A stretch of 64,000 nt of DNA from Onthophagus taurus (GCF_036711975.1 NC_091969.1:1922001-1986000); one strand, 5' to 3'; counted from the stretch's first letter, positions 1 to 8,704 are shown. A program made the numbers and translations. Notes: generated by a model from the letters alone, not told the origin.

Positions 1-1758
1 TCACGTTGTGGGCACATTTTGTTTTTTATCTCCAACATGCTCCAAGATGTCATTTGGCGCCAGAATATCACATATATGGTCAACAGAATTATCGGAACCG
101 AAAGTGATAGAAAGTTCAAGCATGGCTCAAAACGGCGTATAACGGCATAATATCACGTTTTGGGCACATTTTGTTTTTTATCTCCAACATGCTCCAAGAT
201 GTCATTTGGCGCCTGAATATCACAAATATGGTCAACAGAATTATCGGAACCGAAAGTGATAGAAAGTTCAAGCATGGCTCAAAACGGTGTATAACGGCAA
301 AATATCACGTTTTGGGCACATTTTGTTTTTTATCTCCAACATGCTCCAAGATGTCAGTTGGCGCCTGAATATCACAAATATGGTCAACAGAATTATCGGA
401 ACCGAAAGTGATAGAAAGTTCAAACATGGCTCAAAACGGCGTATAACGTCATAATATCACGTTTTGGGCACATTTTGTTTTTTATCTCCAACATGCTCCA
501 AGATGTCATTTGACGCCTGAATATCAAATATATGGTCAACAGAATTACCGGAACCAAAAGTGATAGAAAGTTCAAACATGGCTCAAAACGGCGTATAACG
601 TCATAATATCACGTTTTGGGCACATTTTGTTTTTTATCTCCAACATGCTCCAAGATGTCATTTGGCGCCAGAATATCACATATATGGTCAACAGAATTAT
701 CGGAACCGAAAGTGATAGAAAGTTCAAGCATGGCTCAAAACGGCGTATAACGGCATAATATCACGTTTTGGGCACATTTTGTTTTTTATCTCCAACATGC
801 TCCAAGATGTCATTTGGCGCCTGAATATCACAAATATGGTCAACAGAATTATCGGAACCGAAAGTGATAGAAAGTTCAAACATGGCTCAAAACGGTGTAT
901 AACGGCAAAATATCACGTTTTGGGCACATTTTGTTTTTTATCTCCAACATGCTCCAAGATGTCATTTGGCGCCTGAATATCACATATATGGTCAACAGAA
1001 TTACCGGAACCGAAAGTGATAGAAAGTTCAAACATGGCTCAGAACGGCGTATAACGTCATAATATCACGTTTTGGGCACATTTTGTTTTTTATCTCCAAC
1101 ATGCTCCAAGATGTCATTTGACGCCTGAATATCACAAATATGGTCAGCAGAATTATCGGAACCAATAGTGATAGAAAGTTCAAACATGGCTCAAAACGGC
1201 GTATAACGTCACAATATCACGTTTTGGGCACATTTTGTTTTTTATCTCCAACATGCTCCAAGATGTCATTTGACGCCTGAATATCACAAATATGGTCAAC
1301 AGAATTACCGGAACCAAAAGTGATAGAAAGTTCAAACATGGCTCAAAAGGGCGTATAACGTCATAATATCATGTTTTGGGCGCATTTTGTGTTTTATCTC
1401 CAACATGCTCCAAGATGTCATTTGACGCCTGAATATCACAAATATGGTCAACAGAACTTTCGGAACCGAAAGTGACAGAAAGTTCAAATATGGCTCAGAA
1501 CGGCGTATAACGTCATAATATCACGTTGTGGGCACATTTTGTTTTTTATCTCCAACATGCTCCAAGATGTCATTTGGCGCCTGAATATCACAAATATGGT
1601 CAACAGAATTATCGGAACCGAAAGTGATAGAAAGTTCAAACATGGCTCAGAACGGCGTATAACGTTATAATAGCACGTTTTGGGCACATTTTGTTTTTTA
1701 TCTCCAACATGCTCCAAGATGTCATTTGGCGCCTGAATATCACAAATATGGTCAGCAG
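1..1758. repeat. Satellite array, 152-bp monomer, about 11.5 copies
   Basis: Near-identical monomers begin with tcacgtt[t/g]tgggcac at 1, 153, 305, 457 and so on, giving an exact 152-bp period. Each monomer holds the same phrases (ctccaacatgctccaagatg, ggtcaacagaatta, gatagaaagttcaa). Differences between monomers are mostly single bases. The array runs off the left edge of the window and stops inside a monomer at the start of the Polinton terminus. Open frames here repeat with the monomer and are not genes. Tandem satellite DNA is certain; its chromosomal role is not visible. Confidence 0.97.
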
Positions 1759-1772
1759 AGTAGTAGATAAAA

Positions 1773-1887
1773 GCCGATTCTAGAACCTCCTCTCAGAACC
1801 TCAGGTCAAGGTCAAGGCCAAGGTCACGTTGGGTGACCATGACCTTGACCTTGCCCTGAGGTTCTGGGAGGAGGTTCCAGAATCGGC
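1773..1887. repeat. Terminal palindrome of Polinton copy 1
   Basis: A long imperfect palindrome has arms starting gccgattctagaacctcc and ending ggttccagaatcggc around a centre near 1830. The arms contain repeated AGGTCA / TGACCT units. The complete copy 2 has a 58-nt palindrome in the same place at both ends, so a terminal hairpin seems to be conserved although its sequence has changed. Confidence 0.8.
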
Positions 1888-1935
1888 TATTGCAAAGGGG
1901 GTCGTTGACTAGTAACCTTGACCTAAACAGTGACC

Positions 1936-2067
1936 TTTACTTTGAGCTCACCTCAGGTCAAGATCACGTTTAGTGACCATGACCTTGATCAGTAACCTTG
2001 ACCTGAACAATGACCTTTACTTTGATCTCAACGGAGACCTTGAAGTCAACCTTAATTGTGACCATGA
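1936..2067. repeat. Direct repeat A1 (AGGTCA-rich), pairs with 3041-3172
   Basis: About 132 bp beginning tttactttgagctcacctca recur nearly identically at 3041-3172. Both are rich in TGACCT/AGGTCA half-sites spaced as in TCAAGGTCA. The pair brackets the DIQGF-family gene at 2262-2744, so a terminal or regulatory segment has been duplicated around that gene. Confidence 0.85.
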
Positions 2068-2145
2068 CATTGACCGTGTACGTGACCTGAAATGAAGGTT
2101 ACACGACGTGAGGCCATTGAAAACCCCACTTCGGAGGAGGTATGC

Positions 2146-2153
2146 TTTAAATA
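2146..2153 (+). promoter_or_regulatory. TATA-like box of the 2262 gene
   Basis: TTTAAATA lies about 110 bp upstream of the start codon at 2262. Similar boxes stand in front of the next gene (3195) and the first gene of copy 2 (7149). Assigned by position and sequence only. Confidence 0.4.
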
Positions 2154-2261
2154 GCAGATAGAAAATCGTGTTCAACAGTATTGAAGTAAGATTGTTGTGA
2201 ACATAAAGAAATTGAGGAACTTGTAGCTTCTATTTTAAGCAGTTTACATCGCTTAAATATA

Positions 2262-2744
2262 ATGGCATCGAGAAATTCAATTAAAGTCATCGATATGCAA
2301 GGGTTTACTTTATCTTCGGGATTTCGAGTTAAAGAATTGGCTATCGGTGATGGTGAGTCGATTTCCCATTTCATATTTCAACCTGATATAAGTTATGAAA
2401 GACTCAATAAGCGAGAATGTCGACAAGTGCGTTGGGAGGAGAATAACTTACACCATTTGCATTACGAGAATGGATATGTGCCCTATAATCAACTGAAAGA
2501 CATTCTGGAACAGCATACATGCGGAGTGGAGGTGGTGTTTGTAAAGGGATCTCAAAAAGAAAAGGTATTGAGAGACCTATTATCAGCGGTAAAGCCAGTG
2601 ATTATTAATTTACAAGATAATATATATTGCCCTTTGCTTTCGTTGAGTCAAAATTCTTGCGCATATCATTATAAATCGGAAAGCAGTTGTGCAATTGAAA
2701 ATGTTAAATTAATTTTAAAATTTTTAAAAATGGATTTAAATTAG
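2262..2744 (+). CDS. DIQGF-family Polinton protein (copy 1)
   Basis: This 160-residue protein opens with VIDMQGFTLSSGFRVKELAI, matching VLDIQGFTINDEEFIPKELA in the copy 2 homologue at 12315. Shared downstream features are a SHFIFQP block near residue 42, a tryptophan-histidine stretch (WEENNLHHLHYENGYVPY), a VVFVKGSQKEKVLRDLL block near residue 100, and a Cys/His-containing tail (SCAYHY...SCAIENV). I recognise the family as a common uncharacterised protein of insect Polintons. The paired acidic, VKG and CxxH motifs suggest a folded enzyme or nucleic-acid-binding domain, but no activity can be assigned. It starts at the first ATG after a TATA-like box. In this copy it is the leftmost gene and is bracketed by direct repeats (1936 and 3041), unlike copy 2 where it follows the capsid gene. 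Confidence 0.8.
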   Translation: MASRNSIKVIDMQGFTLSSGFRVKELAIGDGESISHFIFQPDISYERLNKRECRQVRWEENNLHHLHYENGYVPYNQLKDILEQHTCGVEVVFVKGSQKEKVLRDLLSAVKPVIINLQDNIYCPLLSLSQNSCAYHYKSESSCAIENVKLILKFLKMDLN

Positions 2745-3040
2745 TGTTAAAATTTAAATAAATTAATTTTTATTGTACTGACTTTTTTTATTCAATTTAA
2801 ATGTATCACATTCCTAATCCTAATATATAAAATGGAAAAGAAAAACAACCGAATTAAATTTCATTTAATTTATTGAACTCGTCTTTAATAAATGATAAAC
2901 AATTGCATATCTTTTTAACGTATTATTTATGGTGTCAACTCGACGCCCCCGAGTTATCAGTTCATGATGTTTTTTTTTGGTGTACTCAAGTCGAGTGATG
3001 GCTCTTCTCGGGTACTCCCGAGGAGCATGACCGGGTTGGA
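2745..3040. other. AT-rich 3' flank of the DIQGF gene
   Basis: No gene is visible. AATAAA-type signals occur at about 2757 and 2885. The stretch 2938-3000 carries a small GC-rich tract (cgacgcccccgag, ctcgggtactcccgagg) that can form a short hairpin just before the second copy of the AGGTCA-rich repeat. Confidence 0.5.
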
Positions 3041-3172
3041 TTTACTTTGAGCTCACCTCAGGTCAAGATCACGTTGAGTGACTATGACATTGATCAGTAA
3101 CCTTGACCTGAACAATGACCTTTACTTTGACCTCAACTTAGAACTTGAAGTCAACCTTAATTGTGACCGTGA
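3041..3172. repeat. Direct repeat A2, pairs with 1936-2067
   Basis: This is the second copy of the 132-bp AGGTCA/TGACCT-rich segment, directly upstream of the TATA-like box and leader of the next gene. See the 1936 entry. Confidence 0.85.
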
Positions 3173-3275
3173 CGTCCCCACCTAAAATGATGTGCATAAA
3201 TAGCAAGTGAGGTTCATAAAAGAGTAGTTTCATTGAAATCATCCGACGTAGTGGTGACATAACAACGCAGAACAA

Positions 3276-3330
3276 GTAAGTCCATAAACACTTGTCTTAC
3301 AGCAGAAGTATTAATGTTATATATACTTAG
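3276..3330 (+). other. 55-nt intron splitting a start codon (A^TG), copy 1
   Basis: The donor is gcagaacaA^gtaagtcc and the acceptor atatacttag^TGGGTTCC. The exon 1 terminal A plus the exon 2 TG make ATG, followed in frame by GGT TCC AGA. The same arrangement occurs at 7285-7349 in copy 2, which supports it being real. Confidence 0.75.
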
Positions 3331-3973
3331 TGGGTTCCAGACAACAATATACAAAAGCACCGAAGAGAAGTCTCGAGGTTCAACAGGCGGTGTCCAAAAA
3401 AGCGAGCATAAGTCCAAAGGTGATAAAACCCTCGTTGACACCCGTGGCATCTGAAGAGGTGTTAAAACAAGAAAAGTTTAATACAGTTATAGAGTGTGGT
3501 AACAATATGCAAGCGGTCGCTGATGGAAAAGATTTGTTTGCAGACTTAAGCCCTTTTATTATGACGCAAAGTGTTAACGGTAATAATGAAGTAGTTTCGA
3601 GAATAGATAACATGGAGAGCTTAACCAACATGTCGGACAGTACAGTAAGAGCAAGTAGAGGTCCTCTATTTTCGGAAACAGTGTATGCACTAAATAAGAG
3701 CCGCACGAAATGTGTGGCAATAGGATTAAGTGCTGACTTACATTTTGAACCAGTGGTAAGGTTAATGGGAAAAGGTCAATGTTTAACATTAACGGAAAAC
3801 GATTGGCACAACATTATTATGTATAAGTCAACAATCACAAACAGTTTTGCTAATCAGTCTCCGTCGCAGATAGTGTTGTGTGGTGTCAGTATATCGTGCG
3901 ATTGGATGGAAAACGTTTGCAAGATTTTAAAGTTGGAGAGGGGTGGAGAATATGTATATATTGCATATGAATC

Positions 3974-4350
3974 TGTCACCAAGTACGAATTGAGCGTTCG
4001 ATCTGCTTGGCCATTGGTCGTCAACCCTACCTACGGATCGGACGGTCGCCAACCAACCACAACGCCCGGTTGATAGGGTTTTACCCAAGGGCGCCTATTT
4101 AAGGCGGCCGGGTTTCCATCAGCGGTCAATTCCAACCGAACTCCGAAGCGACAACAACAGCGACAACGATAACAGCGACAACGATAACAGCGACAACAAG
4201 CCAGCACTTCAACCGCCAATTCGAAGACGACCCCTTTCGTCTTAAAAAAACCTTTGAGGGTTTTTTTTTGTACATATTTTTGTAAATAAATTATTTCGTT
4301 TTATTCAACAACTGTTGTTTCTTCTTCGGCGCAATCCATCCCCCGTAACA
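3974..4350. mobile_element. Solo LTR, 377 bp, with 4-bp target duplication
   Basis: The insert starts TGTCACC and ends CCGTAACA and is flanked by AATC at 3970-3973 and 4351-4354. Removing it plus one AATC leaves the host reading frame unbroken. Inside are a TATTTAA box (4097), a GGTTTCCATCAGCGGTCA initiator-like tract, a run of gcgacaacgataaca repeats and an AATAAA signal near 4287, all typical of an LTR promoter and terminator. A 4-bp duplication fits a Ty3/gypsy-type integrase. No internal retroelement sequence remains, so it formed by LTR-LTR recombination. Confidence 0.92.
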
Positions 4351-4614
4351 AATCGTTGCATGAGCTTTGGAACGTAGCAGATTTAGTAGCAACTCGACTG
4401 AAATTATTGAGAACTGTGAATTACAAAGCATATTATGATAGTGTTATAAACGCGTTAGCTGCAATGGATGGAGATGTGAAACGTAATATGTTAACGATGC
4501 TCAATGAATCGTGTTCTGAACAAATATGTATAAGTAAGGAAGTGATGTTGTACAATTTCGATAAAATCTTGTTGGATGTAGATTTGTTTAAATTATTTCA
4601 CAATCAATAAAGAC

Positions 4615-4839
4615 ATGGGTAAGGTGCGGATTGATGAGAGTAAAAATGAGATGCATAGAATGTATGCATGGACTTATGCGTATAGACAATCACGAAAGTG
4701 TAATTGGGAAGAAATGTATTTAGATCGTCTTAGATTTAAGAATAGAATAAGTTATGTAAATGATATGTTACACCTGTACTTAAGCAGCGAATTTAGAAAT
4801 AAGATTTTTCATGAAAGATTTAAATATGTAATGACTTAA
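4615..4839 (+). CDS. Small conserved Polinton protein (copy 1)
   Basis: This 74-residue protein lies 4 bases after the stop of the interrupted gene. It shares the core MxxWTxAYRQSRxxxWEExxLDxxRFKxRI with the copy 2 protein at 8259. Charge is mixed with many Arg, Lys and Glu, and there is no membrane segment. The tight spacing in both copies suggests one transcript with the upstream gene. Function is unknown. Confidence 0.75.
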   Translation: MGKVRIDESKNEMHRMYAWTYAYRQSRKCNWEEMYLDRLRFKNRISYVNDMLHLYLSSEFRNKIFHERFKYVMT

Positions 4840-4953
4840 AATAAATAAAAATTTTTTTCAAATGTGAGCGTATTATTAACCATCCAATATTCACCGAATA
4901 ATGTGCGAAAGCTATTAAATATAATGGTATGAATGTTAGGACAGTGAAACAGT

Positions 4954-5599
4954 ATGCATCGATCAAGCAAACGGTCTGGTCGAGGTATTGTGAATACATT
5001 AATCAATAAGCTTCCGATAGAACTACATTTGCCAGGTTATAATTATTGCGGTCCGGGAACCAAATTGGTAAAGAGATTAGTTCGTGGAGATCAGGGAGTG
5101 AATAAATTAGACGACGCCTGTAAAACGCATGATATTGCCTACGCAGCGACATCGAATTTAGCTGAGCGACACATAGCCGATAAAGAGTTGTATAAGACAG
5201 CGAAAGAGCGGTTGAGAAGTAAAGACGCAAGCTTAGGAGAGCGACTATCGTCGGCGTTAGTGTCAACGATAATGAAAGGAAAAACAATAATGGGTATGGG
5301 AATGCAAATTCGTGCCCTAAGACGTAGAGGGACAACTCGTCAGAAGTTGAAACGTGGCGGTAAGTTGTCGTTTACGCAGGCAATGAACTTAGTGCGGCGA
5401 GCGATTGCACAGACCAACAGTACGAATACAAAGGGAGATGTACAAGTGGATTACAATCTGTTGAAACCTTATCAAGGTAGAATACTTAAACCGCGCGGAA
5501 AAATAATCAAGATTCCCAAGACGGGAGGTTTTTTACCCTTAATACTTACAGCTTTGGGTGCTCTCGGTTCTTTAGGCGGAGGTGCAGCAGCTATTGCAA
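4954..5599 (+). CDS. PLA2-domain virion protein, copy 1, cut by assembly gap
   Basis: A secretory-type phospholipase A2 core like that of parvovirus VP1 is visible. There is a calcium-loop-like segment YNYCGPGTKL (about residues 30-39) and the catalytic HD in ACKTHDIAY (about residues 53-61). Downstream come basic stretches, an RGGKLSFTQAMNLVRRAI block and a glycine/alanine-rich hydrophobic segment (GGFLPLILTALGALGSLGGG), at which point the 23-N gap begins. The copy 2 homologue at 8705 has 307 residues, so about 85 residues are missing here. Bases after the gap read an unrelated sequence, so any continuous frame across it is artificial. In parvoviruses this enzyme acts on endosomal membranes during entry. 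That role is inferred only. Confidence 0.85.
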
Positions 5600-5622
5600 N
5601 NNNNNNNNNNNNNNNNNNNNNN
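5600..5622. other. Assembly gap (23 N)
   Basis: Twenty-three Ns interrupt the PLA2 gene of copy 1. Polinton sequence lies before the gap and a transposon fragment after it, so the two sides may not be neighbours in the genome. Confidence 0.99.
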
Positions 5623-5700
5623 GCATCAACTTCCAGCAGGACGGCGCCTCTGAATACCTTCTTCGGATTATAAAGACCATATCCGAGCAACTGTACTGTG
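5623..5700 (-). mobile_element. Tc1-relic fragment, inverted copy of about 29704-29770
   Basis: The reverse complement of 5626-5697 matches 29704-29765 closely, sharing agaaggtattcagaggcgcc and tgctggaag. The 29.7-kb copy lies just upstream of a degenerate Tc1-like transposase. This small piece abuts the assembly gap. Confidence 0.6.
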
Positions 5701-6411
5701 TCCAGTAATGTGACGTCGCACTAGGGGCATTACCAAGGTCCGTCGAGTAAACATATTGTATAAGTTAATAATAAAGACTAAAAAGGCCTCTTCTTCTCTA
5801 AATAATATATTTATTATATTTTATTTACATGGTTTCGACATGTTCACATGTCATCATCAGCCAAATCTACCAAGCATCAGATCACTGAAGAAGAACATTA
5901 AAATGAAATATATGTGGGATTCCCCCTTGAAAGCGCTAACGGATAAGAAGATCGAACCGTCGAACAGTTGCCTCTGAGATCCCGAAGAGCAACAGTCGTA
6001 TTTGTAAAATGTTCCGATCGTATTAATATTCTTTTATTTCAAATTATAAGTTTTAAAGTGTACCCCTAGAAATAATTAAAATAAACATTATTTTATTATG
6101 AAGTGAAAGTTTAATAAAAACACACCTAGAAATAAATTAAATAAAACGTGAACCCTATACAATATGGAGGCTCGTCCGCGATAATTTAAAATAAAAGAAA
6201 ACCAGCAGTTTCGTGAGGAAAAGCGACGAGGAAAATTCTGCGAAAAAAGCAAAGTTTGGTGAAGAAAAGCGACGAAGAAAATTCTGTAAACTTTGTGAAG
6301 AAGGCGGGTCGTACGCAAGTTCGGCAAGACGAGCGAAGAAAAAACACCATCAGACGGCGCCAACGAAGATCGATAAAATAACGGCTGTAGGCATCGACCA
6401 CTGACGGGAAC
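5701..6411 (+). mobile_element. LTR-retroelement leader fragment with tRNA-Pro-type primer site
   Basis: TGGAGGCTCGTCCGCGAT at 6165-6182 matches the usual tRNA-Pro primer-binding site at 16 of 18 positions. The sequence before it ends CCTATACA, as expected for an LTR 3' end. After it comes a purine-rich leader with repeated gaagaaaagcgacga units. No gag or pol follows because Polinton copy 2 begins at 6412. The LTR 5' boundary could not be fixed. A hammerhead-like core lies on the opposite strand at 5832-5860. Confidence 0.6.
5832..5860 (-). ncRNA. Hammerhead-ribozyme-like core
   Basis: On the minus strand CTGATGA is followed by a perfect 6-bp stem (GACATG/CATGTC with a TGAA loop) and then GAAAC, the conserved core order of a hammerhead. 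A matching helix III and cleavage-site UH are not obvious, so it may be a degraded retroelement ribozyme. Similar cores occur at 43965-43996, 60358-60385 and 63104-63134. Confidence 0.35.
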
Positions 6412-7014
6412 AGTAGTATAGATTCGCCGATTCAAGAACCTCCTCCTCGAACCTGCGTTCTAGGAGGAGGTTCTTGAATCGGCAAATTTTTTGGGGGTCA
6501 GAGGAGGTTCGATGAGGAGAGGAGGTTCTTGAATCGGCGATTCTTTTGAGGGTCGGAGGAGATTCGATGAAGAGAGGAGGAGGTCAATTAACTTGAGAAG
6601 GTCATGTTATTTTGACGAAATTATTAAAAATTTATCTTTATTAAAAATGTATCTTTATTTAGGTTATGTTATTAAAAATTTATCTTTATATGTAACCTGT
6701 TTACCTAGATGAAAACAATTACTATGTTTATCCTTCGACGCTTCTCAATGAACTGTTAATGTTTTCGATATATCTCTTAATTTATTATTATACACAAAGG
6801 TATACGGTTTTGAGATATGTAGGTATACAAATAAGTGAGTCATAACTTACCTGCGAGATATTTTTTATTTTATTATGTAAAGGTGTACGGGTATTTAAGA
6901 ATATGCGAGGAGGTTCTTGAATCGGCAAATTTTTTGGGAGGACAGGTTTGAGGAGGAGGTCAACTAACTTGTTAGTAGTAGATGAGTCATGATCCACCTG
7001 CGAGATATTTTTTA
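6412..7014 (+). repeat. Left terminal inverted repeat of copy 2
   Basis: This is the reverse complement of 23413-24015 with few differences. It carries at least four copies of gaggaggttcttgaatcggc or its complement (6426, 6464, 6520, 6907), the first two forming a 58-nt terminal hairpin (6426-6483). It probably contains replication start and integrase recognition signals. Confidence 0.93.
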
Positions 7015-7283
7015 AGAGCTTCTTAATAAATTTGTCATGCGTTTTGTCTGACGTCTCACGATATAATGACATGTTAGAACATGTATAATAGATATATTCG
7101 GTAATGATGTGAAATATTACTCCCCCCACCAGCAACCTTATGTATTGCTATAAATACAAACGTTGGTCGAAGTTGTACCGCAGAGTGTTGTGCTTCAGAG
7201 TAAGGTTTTTGTGTATTTAGTACATATTAAAAATATCGTGTAGATTTTTGGTGCATTTAGTACAGAGGATTTTTAACGTAACG
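7015..7283 (+). promoter_or_regulatory. Leader and promoter of the left gene cluster
   Basis: TATAAATA at 7149-7156 is followed by an ATG-free leader exon ending at 7284 with the donor A^GTAAGT. A TTCAG initiator-like sequence lies at about 7194. This is probably the promoter for the rightward genes beginning at 7284. Confidence 0.55.
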
Positions 7284-8248
7284 AGTAAGTAATTCAAATG
7301 TAATACAAGTAAATAATGTACTAATGTAAACAATAATATTGATGTTTAGTGGCAACCAGACCGAACCCCAAATGTCCAACTAAGAGAGCTGCTGTAAATT
7401 CATTTGAAAAGGGTGAAAATAAAAAACCTGCCCGAAACATCAAAATGGAGGGTAATTGTAATGAGACAACTGCAACAAATGTGTCGCTAGGAAGTGATAA
7501 TCAAAGAAAAAAGGATGTGGTATTCGATGGAATTAATTTGTTGGCTTCCGACTTAGCGGAGTACGTATTTCCTAGCAATCAACAACATTATGTAGAAAAT
7601 TGTGGAAAGTTACCTTTCACAAGTAACGTAGTATTAAATGAAGCAGTGAAAAATAATCTCCAAAAAGGTAATCAAGCGCCATTATTCTCCGAGAGTACAT
7701 ATTATTTAAATAAAAGTCGAACGAAATGGATATCGGTTGGCATGTCTGCCAATCTACATTTTGATCCGGTTATAAGATTAATGGGAAAAGGACAATGCAT
7801 AACTTTTACCGAAGACGAATGGAAAAATGTGATTAATAGCAGACAATTGATTATGAATAGTTTTGTTGGTGATTTATCGACACCACCACATTTCGTTGTA
7901 AGCGGCGTGACCTGCAGCAGCCAATGGATAGAAAATGTACGAAAAGTGTTGAAAATGGAAAGGGGGTCAGAAATATTTTACCTGGCTTACGACTCGTTAC
8001 ACGAATTGTGGAAACTTAGCGATTTAGTTTCGAGTAGGGTAGAAGTATTAAAGTGTATGGAATATAAAAATTATTACGATAGCGTGATCGATGTGGTATC
8101 AACAATGCAAGGTGATATAAAATCGAATATATTGGTTGCTTCAAACGGTGCACCAAGTGAACATTTGTGCGTAACTAAAGAACTGCTCGTATACGGTATG
8201 GATAAGATATTACTGGATTTAGATTTGCACGCATTAATGAAGATGTGA
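7284..8248 (+). CDS. First left-arm Polinton protein, start codon assembled by splicing
   Basis: About 299 residues. The only in-frame initiation option at the conserved N-terminus is an ATG formed by joining A at 7284 to TG at 7350 across the intron 7285-7349. The protein is hydrophilic at its N-terminus (lysine-rich, about 40 residues). It then has a conserved core with LNKSRTKWISVGMSANLHF, RLMGKGQCITFTEDEW, a Trp-Ile-Glu-Asn block (SSQWIENVRKVLKMERG) and YYDSVIDVVSTMQGD. Copy 1 has a homologue interrupted by an LTR. No signal peptide or membrane helix is visible. Only 10 bases separate its stop from the next ATG (8259), so they probably share a transcript. I know the family only as a conserved hypothetical of insect Polintons. 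Confidence 0.8.
7285..7349 (+). other. 65-nt intron splitting a start codon (A^TG), copy 2
   Basis: The donor is taacgA^gtaagtaa and the acceptor tgatgtttag^TGGCAACC. Splicing joins A to TG GCA ACC. Position and phase equal those of the 3276-3330 intron in copy 1, although the intron sequences differ. Confidence 0.8.
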
Positions 8249-8258
8249 AGTGAATAAA

Positions 8259-8483
8259 ATGGAAAAAAAAGTGACGTTTTGCGAATCGAAAAATAGAGTG
8301 TACCGAATGCACACTTGGACGTTTGCTTACAGACAATCAAGGATAAGTGACTGGGAAGAAAAGATGTTGGACGGAATTAGATTTAAGACTAGGATAAGAA
8401 ACGTAAATAAGTTATTAGAAAAATATTTAGATGTAGATTATAGATTAAATATATATCAAGAACGTTTTAGCATTGTAGAGTAA
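8259..8483 (+). CDS. Small conserved Polinton protein (copy 2)
   Basis: A 74-residue protein from the ATG at 8259; an earlier in-frame GTG overlapping the upstream stop is unlikely to be used. Its core YRMHTWTFAYRQSRISDWEE is shared with the copy 1 protein at 4615. It is basic and Tyr/Trp-rich, with no membrane segment. Its fixed place behind the first gene in both copies suggests the two products work together. Function unknown. Confidence 0.75.
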   Translation: MEKKVTFCESKNRVYRMHTWTFAYRQSRISDWEEKMLDGIRFKTRIRNVNKLLEKYLDVDYRLNIYQERFSIVE

Positions 8484-8704
8484 TCGAAATGTTTTTAACT
8501 GAGTAACAATTAATTTTTAGGATATTAGTAGATTTAAGTGTAGCTGAATAATAATAATAATAATATTAATAGATTTAAGTATAAATTAAGAGCAAAATTG
8601 TTTTTGTAAAATATTTAAAAGGAATAAAAGCTTAAAGCACAACAGCAGAGCTTCATTTCTAGTTTTTAACTGTGAAGAAAAGGAAGAAGGAGTGAAATTA
8701 TAAA
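8484..8704 (+). promoter_or_regulatory. AT-rich spacer, probable promoter of the PLA2 gene
   Basis: ATAATAATAATAATAATATT simple repeat (8549-8568) and a TATTTAAAAGG box near 8611 precede the PLA2 gene by about 90 bases. No coding signal is seen. Confidence 0.4.

Larger units (their letters stand above)
3275..4610 (+). pseudogene. Copy 1 first-gene homologue, start codon split by an intron, broken by a solo LTR
   Basis: This is the homologue of the 7284-8248 gene of copy 2. They share FADLSPFI/LASDLAEYV, the LNKSRTKCVAIGLSADLHF block, RLMGKGQCLTLTENDW, a LERGGEYVYIAY block and the C-terminal half YYDSVINALAAMDGD. A 377-bp solo LTR (3974-4350) interrupts the frame. The same frame resumes exactly after one copy of the 4-bp target duplication, so the only visible lesion is the insertion. 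Translation cannot start at an in-frame ATG of this exon. Instead, an intron 3276-3330 (donor A^GTAAGT, acceptor TTAG^TGG) would create the ATG across the junction, as in copy 2. Function is unknown. Its place at the head of the capsid gene cluster suggests a virion or early gene. A TATA-like CATAAATA lies at 3195. Confidence 0.8.
1759..5599 (+). mobile_element. Polinton/Maverick (adintovirus-like) copy 1, left part only
   Basis: The left end, agtagtagataaaagccgattc, resembles the TIR start of the complete copy at 6412 (agtagtatagattcgccgattc). Four genes in this stretch are homologues of copy 2 genes: the DIQGF-family gene (2262), the first capsid-side gene (3331-4610, interrupted), a small downstream gene (4615) and the PLA2 gene (4954). 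The element stops at an assembly gap, and nothing after the gap belongs to a Polinton. Gene order differs from copy 2, because the DIQGF gene lies at the left end here and after the major capsid gene there. Proteins are clearly diverged from copy 2, so this is a different subfamily and not a recent duplicate. Confidence 0.85.

Noticed and set aside
171-1717. Several 65-77-residue open frames on both strands
   Set aside because: They repeat with the 152-bp satellite period and share the same words; repeat artefacts.
3380-3789. Minus-strand frames of 71-108 residues
   Set aside because: Antisense to the conserved copy 1 gene and with no recognisable motif.
5832-5860. A complete, active hammerhead ribozyme
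   Set aside because: Core and stem II are good, but helix III and the cleavage-site UH cannot be placed, so only a hammerhead-like core is claimed.
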